Positions 60,330 through 64,000 of a DNA stretch of 64,000 nucleotides are shown one piece after another. Under the pieces are notes generated by a model. The model worked only from the letters and a program-made list of their open reading frames with translations. It was not told where the DNA came from and made no database searches. The stretch spans positions 120,921 to 184,920 of the forward strand of contig JADFDS010000039.1 of NCBI GenBank assembly GCA_018262715.1, read 5' to 3'. Within the stretch, counting starts at the first letter, position 1. Every line of letters begins with the position of its first letter. The DNA comes from Bacteroidota bacterium (GTDB lineage: Bacteria > Bacteroidota > Bacteroidia > Bacteroidales > VadinHA17). Both the position numbers and the translations under genes were made by a program.

Positions 60330-60884
60330 ATGTTCTATGCATTGCTGATTATCATCGCGGTTCTGGCCCTCCTGGCAGTGAGCCTGTACAACCGCCTCGT
60401 ACGCCTGAGGAATAACAGGGAGAATGCCTTTGCTGACATCGATGTACAGCTGAAACAGAGGCTTGACCTGGTGCCGCAGCTGGTTGAAGCGGTGAAGGCT
60501 TACATGAAGCACGAAAGCACTGTGCTCACCGAAATCACCAAAGCCCGTGCCAGCGCCATCGAAGCAAAAGGAATTGATGAGAAGATTGCAGCTGACGGCA
60601 GGTTGTCGTCTGCCCTGCAGGGACTGAGGGTTGCCGTGGAGGCTTACCCCGACCTGAAGGCAAGCACCAACTTCATTCAGTTGCAGGAGGAAATATCTGA
60701 CATAGAGAATAAGCTTGCCGCAGCACGCCGCTTCTTTAACTCCGCCACGAAGGAGCTGAACAATGCCGTTGAGACATTCCCCTCAAACCTTATTGCAGGC
60801 ATGTTCGGCTTCAAGCGCGAAACCATGTATGACCTGGCCGAGACCAGGGCACAGGCTGAGGAGACGCCAAAACTGAACTTCTGA
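60330..60884 (+). CDS. lemA: LemA-family protein
   Basis: A 184-residue protein with an N-terminal membrane anchor (MFYALLIIIAVLALLAVSLYN) and the LemA signature LVRLRNNRENAFADIDVQLKQRLDLVPQLVEAVKAYMKHE. The rest is a helical bundle, ending with FFNSATKELNNAVETFPSNLIAGMFGF. The molecular role is unknown. It lies four bases before an HtpX-like protease, a pairing that is common and suggests a shared envelope-stress role. Confidence 0.93.
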   Translation: MFYALLIIIAVLALLAVSLYNRLVRLRNNRENAFADIDVQLKQRLDLVPQLVEAVKAYMKHESTVLTEITKARASAIEAKGIDEKIAADGRLSSALQGLRVAVEAYPDLKASTNFIQLQEEISDIENKLAAARRFFNSATKELNNAVETFPSNLIAGMFGFKRETMYDLAETRAQAEETPKLNF

Positions 60885-60888
60885 AAAA

Positions 60889-61824
60889 ATGAAATACACC
60901 GGGCTGAGCAGGCAGATCTGGAACAATAATATCAAATCTGTCGTTTTGCTCATTCTCTTTCCGATTGTCATACTGGGACTGGTGTGGCTCTTTGTCTTCC
61001 TGGTGCAGCCTCTGCAGGACTACAGGGTTGACCGGGCCAACCAGCTCTTTTTCACCTCATTGCCATGGGTGATTGCAGGCGTTGGACTGTGGTTCGTAAT
61101 TGCATGGTTTTCCCATACGGGGATGATCGAAAGGGCAACCGGCTCCGCTCCCCTCAGCAGGAAGGAAAACAAGAGGATTTACAACCTGGTCGAGAACCTG
61201 TGTATTGCCAGCGGCATGCCGATGCCGAAGGTCAATATCATCAACGATGACTCGCTGAATGCCTTTGCCAGCGGCATCAACACCAAAACCTTCACTGTCT
61301 CGCTCTCGCGGGGAATAATTGAAAAACTGAATGACGAAGAGCTGGAGGCGGTCATCGCCCATGAGCTGACTCATATCCGCAACCGCGATGTCAGGCTCCT
61401 GATCATTTCCATCATTTTCGTCGGGATCTTTGCTTTCCTGACCGAGGCACTGGTCCGGTCTGTTCGCTTCAGCGGAGGCAGCAGCGGAAGAAAGGATGGC
61501 CGGGCGGTTGCTGTGGCACTGATGCTTGCCGCCGTTGGGTACTTCCTTTCGTCGATATTCCGTTTTGCCATTTCGCGCCAGCGCGAATACATGGCAGATG
61601 GCGGTTCGGCAATGATGACAAAGAACCCGCTTGCACTTGCATCAGCTCTTGAAAAGATCTCTGTCGATTCGCAGATCGAGGCAGTAAAACGAAATGACAT
61701 CGCCCAGATGTTCATTGATAACCCCCAGGACAAGAAAGTAAGGCCGGTATCATTTTCAATCGGCGCCCTGTTTATGACCCACCCTCCCATCGAAAAACGA
61801 ATTGCGTTGCTAAGGCAGTTCTGA
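60889..61824 (+). CDS. HtpX-like M48 membrane metalloprotease
   Basis: Integral-membrane zinc protease of 311 residues. The HExxH motif is intact as HELTH (about 158-162). Hydrophobic segments lie near 20-45, 60-80, 165-190 and 205-225, and the third-ligand region is FAISRQREYMADGGSA near 235. Such proteases degrade damaged membrane proteins. The intact motif contrasts with the altered QEVAH of the M48-like protein at 42963. It is probably co-transcribed with lemA and, 15 bases on, the K+ channel. Confidence 0.93.
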   Translation: MKYTGLSRQIWNNNIKSVVLLILFPIVILGLVWLFVFLVQPLQDYRVDRANQLFFTSLPWVIAGVGLWFVIAWFSHTGMIERATGSAPLSRKENKRIYNLVENLCIASGMPMPKVNIINDDSLNAFASGINTKTFTVSLSRGIIEKLNDEELEAVIAHELTHIRNRDVRLLIISIIFVGIFAFLTEALVRSVRFSGGSSGRKDGRAVAVALMLAAVGYFLSSIFRFAISRQREYMADGGSAMMTKNPLALASALEKISVDSQIEAVKRNDIAQMFIDNPQDKKVRPVSFSIGALFMTHPPIEKRIALLRQF

Positions 61825-61839
61825 AGATGACCTGATAAT

Positions 61840-62688
61840 ATGACGCTCAACAAGAAAAGGATCCACGAGATCATATTCGAGGCTGACACCCGCGAGGGGA
61901 AAGCCTTTGACGTGACTATCATCTTCCTGATTCTGCTCAGCGTCTTACTTGTTCTGCTTGACAGTATCGCAGATATCAGGGAGAAGTTCGGACTGGCGAT
62001 CCATATTATCGAATGGTTCATCACCGCAGTTTTCCTGCTCGAATATATTCTCCGCATCTGGGTGCTTGAAAAACCGGTAAAGTATATCTTCAGCTTTTAT
62101 GGCATTATTGACCTGTTGGCCATATTGCCGAACTTCCTGGGCCTGGTACTTACCGGCGGACAGAGCCTGATGGTCATCAGGGCTGTAAGGCTGCTGAGGG
62201 TCTTCAGGATTTTCAAACTGAGCCGCTACACCTCGGCGGGCAGGACGCTGGCGAAGGCGATGTACCGGAGTCGCGAAAAGATCTTCATGTTCATCTCCGT
62301 CATTATCACCCTGGTGGTGATCTTCGGTACCATAATGTACCTGGTTGAGGGTGATGAGAATGGCTTTACCAGCATTCCGGTGAGTATCTACTGGGCCGTG
62401 GTCACACTCACCACCGTAGGGTACGGCGATATCTCACCGGCAACGGGTTTCGGGCAGTTCCTGGCAAGCATTGTGATGATCATGGGATATGCAATCATTG
62501 CCGTACCGACCGGTATCGTTACCTCCGAGATGATGCGGATGCCGGCTGAAAACAATACACAGGTCTGCCCGAACTGCATGCACGACAGGCATGATGATGA
62601 TGCCCGGTACTGCAAGAAGTGCGGCGCCTGCCTTGATGTCCGGAAAGATGATGAAGGGGTGAAACCCGCTGACAGCCAGCTGATGTGA
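61840..62688 (+). CDS. Voltage-gated-type K+ channel with C-terminal zinc ribbon
   Basis: Six-helix ion channel of 282 residues. S1-S3 are hydrophobic (about 25-105). S4 has spaced arginines (MVIRAVRLLRVFRIFKLSR, about 109-128), as in voltage sensors. The pore has the selectivity filter TTVGYGD near 190. After S6 the protein ends with CPNCMHDRHDDDARYCKKCG (about 245-264), a four-cysteine zinc ribbon instead of the usual RCK or cyclic-nucleotide domain. Gating by zinc, redox state or a partner is possible but not shown. Confidence 0.9.
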   Translation: MTLNKKRIHEIIFEADTREGKAFDVTIIFLILLSVLLVLLDSIADIREKFGLAIHIIEWFITAVFLLEYILRIWVLEKPVKYIFSFYGIIDLLAILPNFLGLVLTGGQSLMVIRAVRLLRVFRIFKLSRYTSAGRTLAKAMYRSREKIFMFISVIITLVVIFGTIMYLVEGDENGFTSIPVSIYWAVVTLTTVGYGDISPATGFGQFLASIVMIMGYAIIAVPTGIVTSEMMRMPAENNTQVCPNCMHDRHDDDARYCKKCGACLDVRKDDEGVKPADSQLM

Positions 62689-62716
62689 GTTTTCAGCTCC
62701 GGCATAATCGAGCAAA

Positions 62717-62741
62717 GAGGGTGTCTCAAAAGGGCACCCTC
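62717..62741. terminator. Hairpin after the K+ channel gene
   Basis: GAGGGTG (62717-62723) pairs with CACCCTC (62735-62741). The following T-tract is weak on either strand (ATTTG or TTTGCT), so termination may be inefficient. Confidence 0.45.
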
Positions 62742-62810
62742 ATTTGTCTGAGCGGGAAACGAGATTTTGCGCCTGTCGGCACAAGATCTCTGATGGGGAT
62801 GCCATCAGAC

Positions 62811-62832
62811 AAAAAGGGCCACTGACGTGGCC
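62811..62832 (-). terminator. Second terminator downstream of tRNA-Gly
   Basis: On the minus strand GGCCAC, loop GTCA, GTGGCC, then CTTTTT. Confidence 0.7.
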
Positions 62833-62891
62833 TCCTTTTGTTATCTGTCCTTTCCTCCCCTGATAAATCAGTGTCGGTAAGTCCAGATAAC

Positions 62892-62919
62892 AAAAGGGCT
62901 GCTTTCGCAACCCTTTTTT
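62892..62919. terminator. Bidirectional terminator beside tRNA-Gly
   Basis: GGGCTGC (62896-62902) pairs with GCAACCC (62907-62913), allowing one G-U. A-rich sequence lies on the left and six T on the right, so it can act for either strand. It starts five bases after the tRNA-Gly 3' end. Confidence 0.8.
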
Positions 62920-62924
62920 GTCTG

Positions 62925-62997
62925 AGCGGGAAACGAGATTCGAACTCGCGGCCCTCAGCTTGGGAAGCTGATGCTCTACCAACTGAGCTATTCCCGC
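62925..62997 (-). tRNA. tRNA-Gly (anticodon CCC)
   Basis: A 73-base cloverleaf: acceptor GCGGGAA/TTCCCGC, D-arm GCTC/GAGC, anticodon stem TCAGC/GCTGA with loop TTCCCAA, T-loop TTCGAAT, discriminator T. CCA is not encoded. It is 58 bases behind tRNA-Thr, so the two are probably one transcript. Confidence 0.96.
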
Positions 62998-63055
62998 CTG
63001 CAATTATTTATCCCCTCCTGCCATCCGTCACTGCCTATTGCCTACTCTTCAGATG

Positions 63056-63127
63056 AGCCTCCCATGGGAGTTGAACCCACGACCTGCTCATTACGAGTGA
63101 GCTGCTCTACCACTGAGCTAAGGAGGC
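63056..63127 (-). tRNA. tRNA-Thr (anticodon CGT)
   Basis: A 72-base cloverleaf: acceptor GCCTCCT/GGGAGGC with one G-U, D-arm GCTC/GAGC, anticodon stem GCTCA/TGAGC with loop CTCGTAA, T-arm GTGGG/CCCAT with loop TTCAACT, discriminator T. CCA is not encoded. A strong hairpin plus T-run ends 11 bases before its 5' end. Confidence 0.96.
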
Positions 63128-63138
63128 ATACATACAAT

Positions 63139-63222
63139 AAAAAAAGCAGGGCGCTTAAGAAATAAGTGTGGAATAATTATGTCTCGCTGCATTTCCTCGT
63201 GCTTGAGGGAATAGCGCCCTGC
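63139..63222 (-). ncRNA. Candidate small structured RNA or attenuating leader before tRNA-Thr
   Basis: An 84-base stretch whose ends form a perfect 10-bp stem, GCAGGGCGCT (63213-63222 read on minus) with AGCGCCCTGC (63146-63155), followed by seven T. Its first base coincides with the start site predicted from the -7 box at 63228-63235. Inside is a smaller stem CCCTC/GAGG. It resembles no RNA family I know; it is too short and lacks the conserved core of the signal recognition particle RNA. It may be an independent small RNA or the attenuated leader of the tRNA-Thr/tRNA-Gly transcript. Confidence 0.4.
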
Positions 63223-63227
63223 CGGTG

Positions 63228-63256
63228 CAAATATAATAAATTAATCAATTTCCAAA
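63228..63256 (-). promoter_or_regulatory. Promoter between fabG and the tRNA genes
   Basis: On the minus strand TTTG (63253-63256), 17 bases, then TATATTTG (63228-63235), an exact -7 match. Spacing is two to three bases short of the best promoter in the window. Confidence 0.5.
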
Positions 63257-63262
63257 CCTTTT

Positions 63263-64000
63263 TTACACCGCCATCCCGCCACAGACATGAATTGTCTGAC
63301 CGGTAACATAAGAGGAGAGGTCAGAGGCAAGAAACAACGCCACATTGGCCACATCTTCAGGCAGTCCGCCACGCCTGAGCGGAATCTTCGATATCCAGTC
63401 GCTCTTCACATCCTCCGGAAGCTTGCTGGTCATCTCTGTCAGGATAAAACCGGGAGCAATGGCATTGCACCTCACATTGCGTGAGCCGAGCTCCTTGGCC
63501 ACACTCTTTGTGAACCCGATGATGCCTGCCTTTGATGCCGAATAGTTTGCCTGACCTGCATTGCCATTCACACCCACTACCGAGCTCATGTTGACGATCG
63601 ATCCGCTCTTCTGTTTCATCATCGGCCTGATGGCTGCTTTGGTGAGGTTAAAGACCGATTTCAGATTCACAGTCAGTACTTGGTCCCACTGCTCCTCGGT
63701 CATCCTCATCAGCAGTGTGTCACGTGTGATTCCCGCGTTGTTGACCAGGATGTCAACAGTGCCGAAGTCCCTGACTATCTCATCAATCACATTCTCAGCA
63801 TCAGCAAAGACCGAAGCATCCGATACATATCCCTTTGCCTTCACTCCCAGTGCAGCTATCTCACTGACAGTTGCCTGAAACTCGTCGTTATCTATGATGT
63901 TGGTAATGGCAATATTGGCGCCTGCAGCGGCAAACCGCAACGCTATACCCTTGCCAATGCCACGTGACCCGCCTGTGATCACTGCTGTTTTTCCTTCGAG
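63263..64000 (-). CDS. fabG: 3-oxoacyl-[ACP] reductase, 5' end cut by window edge
   Basis: NADPH-dependent reduction of 3-oxoacyl-ACP in fatty-acid elongation. The frame is open to the right edge (LEGKTAVITGGSRGIGKGIA), so only a few N-terminal residues are missing; the GTG at 63982 is an internal codon. Cofactor loop TGGSRGIGKG, NNAGITRDTLLMRM near 90, the serine in VNMSSVVGVNGN near 140, and the YSASK pair near 155 are all present, and the C-terminal SSYVTGQTIHVCGGMAV is typical of FabG. The specific FabG call rests on length and these signatures. Confidence 0.93.
   Translation of the reverse strand, partial: LEGKTAVITGGSRGIGKGIALRFAAAGANIAITNIIDNDEFQATVSEIAALGVKAKGYVSDASVFADAENVIDEIVRDFGTVDILVNNAGITRDTLLMRMTEEQWDQVLTVNLKSVFNLTKAAIRPMMKQKSGSIVNMSSVVGVNGNAGQANYSASKAGIIGFTKSVAKELGSRNVRCNAIAPGFILTEMTSKLPEDVKSDWISKIPLRRGGLPEDVANVALFLASDLSSYVTGQTIHVCGGMAV

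Larger units (their letters stand above)
62743..62940. repeat. 24-bp direct repeat containing the tRNA-Gly 3' end
   Basis: An identical 24-base sequence occurs at 62743-62766 and 62917-62940. Its last 16 bases are the 3' end of tRNA-Gly and its first eight are the flank. The 150 bases between hold several terminator hairpins and a perfect 14-bp inverted repeat CCTTTTGTTATCTG (62834-62847) / CAGATAACAAAAGG (62884-62897). No protein is encoded between the copies. Confidence 0.85.

Noticed and set aside
63139..63222. Signal recognition particle RNA
   Set aside because: A loose GGAA-containing loop is present, but the conserved domain IV internal loops are not, and it is too short.

Overview
This 64-kb window looks like a contiguous piece of a chromosome from an anaerobic, fermentative member of the Bacteroidota, probably Bacteroidales-like. 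The evidence is mixed but consistent. At least a dozen genes have the Bacteroidota -7 promoter box TAnnTTTG just upstream, sometimes with TTTG or TTG 19-21 bases further up. The order rpmB-rpmG-DUF4295-ftsY-rimO is typical of the phylum. kdsA implies lipopolysaccharide, so a Gram-negative envelope. A pta-ackA-ptb-ptb-buk cluster points to acyl-phosphate fermentation. Nothing indicates a plasmid or prophage; the gene content is mostly housekeeping.

Layout. 1-8.3 kb, mostly rightward: argS (cut by the left edge), ffh, folD, a PD40 lipoprotein (leftward), a TPR protein, a ComA-like phosphosulfolactate synthase and aroE. 8.3-16.5 kb: truA, a threonine-aldolase-like enzyme, divergent queA and smr, the RNase P RNA gene with a decayed group II intron directly behind its terminator, then the leftward run rarA-kdsA-LolA-like protein. 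16.7-27.9 kb: a membrane-anchored unknown, a nitrilase-family amidase, a large FAD/Fe-S dehydrogenase, the acyl-phosphate cluster and an SDR. 28-37.3 kb: a small outer-membrane protein, SlyD, a dicarboxylate or glutamate symporter, a 657-base regulatory spacer with repeated palindromes before an XRE regulator, pyrK-pyrD, an Lrp-type regulator, tRNA-Lys with a partly duplicated tail, an SDR and a RelA-type enzyme.

37.4-42.9 kb is the most distinctive region. A second DnaE-type polymerase and a DinB polymerase run leftward. They are separated and flanked by short repeat arrays and face a divergently transcribed LexA-like (XRE plus S24 peptidase) regulator. The intergenic region holds two copies of TGATTA-N5-TAATCA over that regulator's own promoter. 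Together these look like an SOS-type inducible mutagenesis module. 43-54 kb: a pseudo-M48 peptidase, an AlaX-like editing protein, a YtfJ-like protein, a DUF2461 protein, a lipoprotein, a TPR protein, gyrA and clpC. 54-64 kb: rimO-ftsY-DUF4295-rpmG-rpmB, cinA, an HD hydrolase, a DUF418 membrane protein, lemA, an HtpX-like protease, a K+ channel with a zinc ribbon, tRNA-Gly, tRNA-Thr, a possible small RNA and fabG (cut by the right edge).

A recurring oddity is three families of short, mostly seven-base repeats (GATTTGC, GGCAGTA and GGTCTGA-like). They often start at, or within a few bases of, a stop codon. Both the tRNA-Lys and tRNA-Gly loci carry a displaced copy of their own 3' end. All functions are inferred from sequence and recalled family features; no database search was run.
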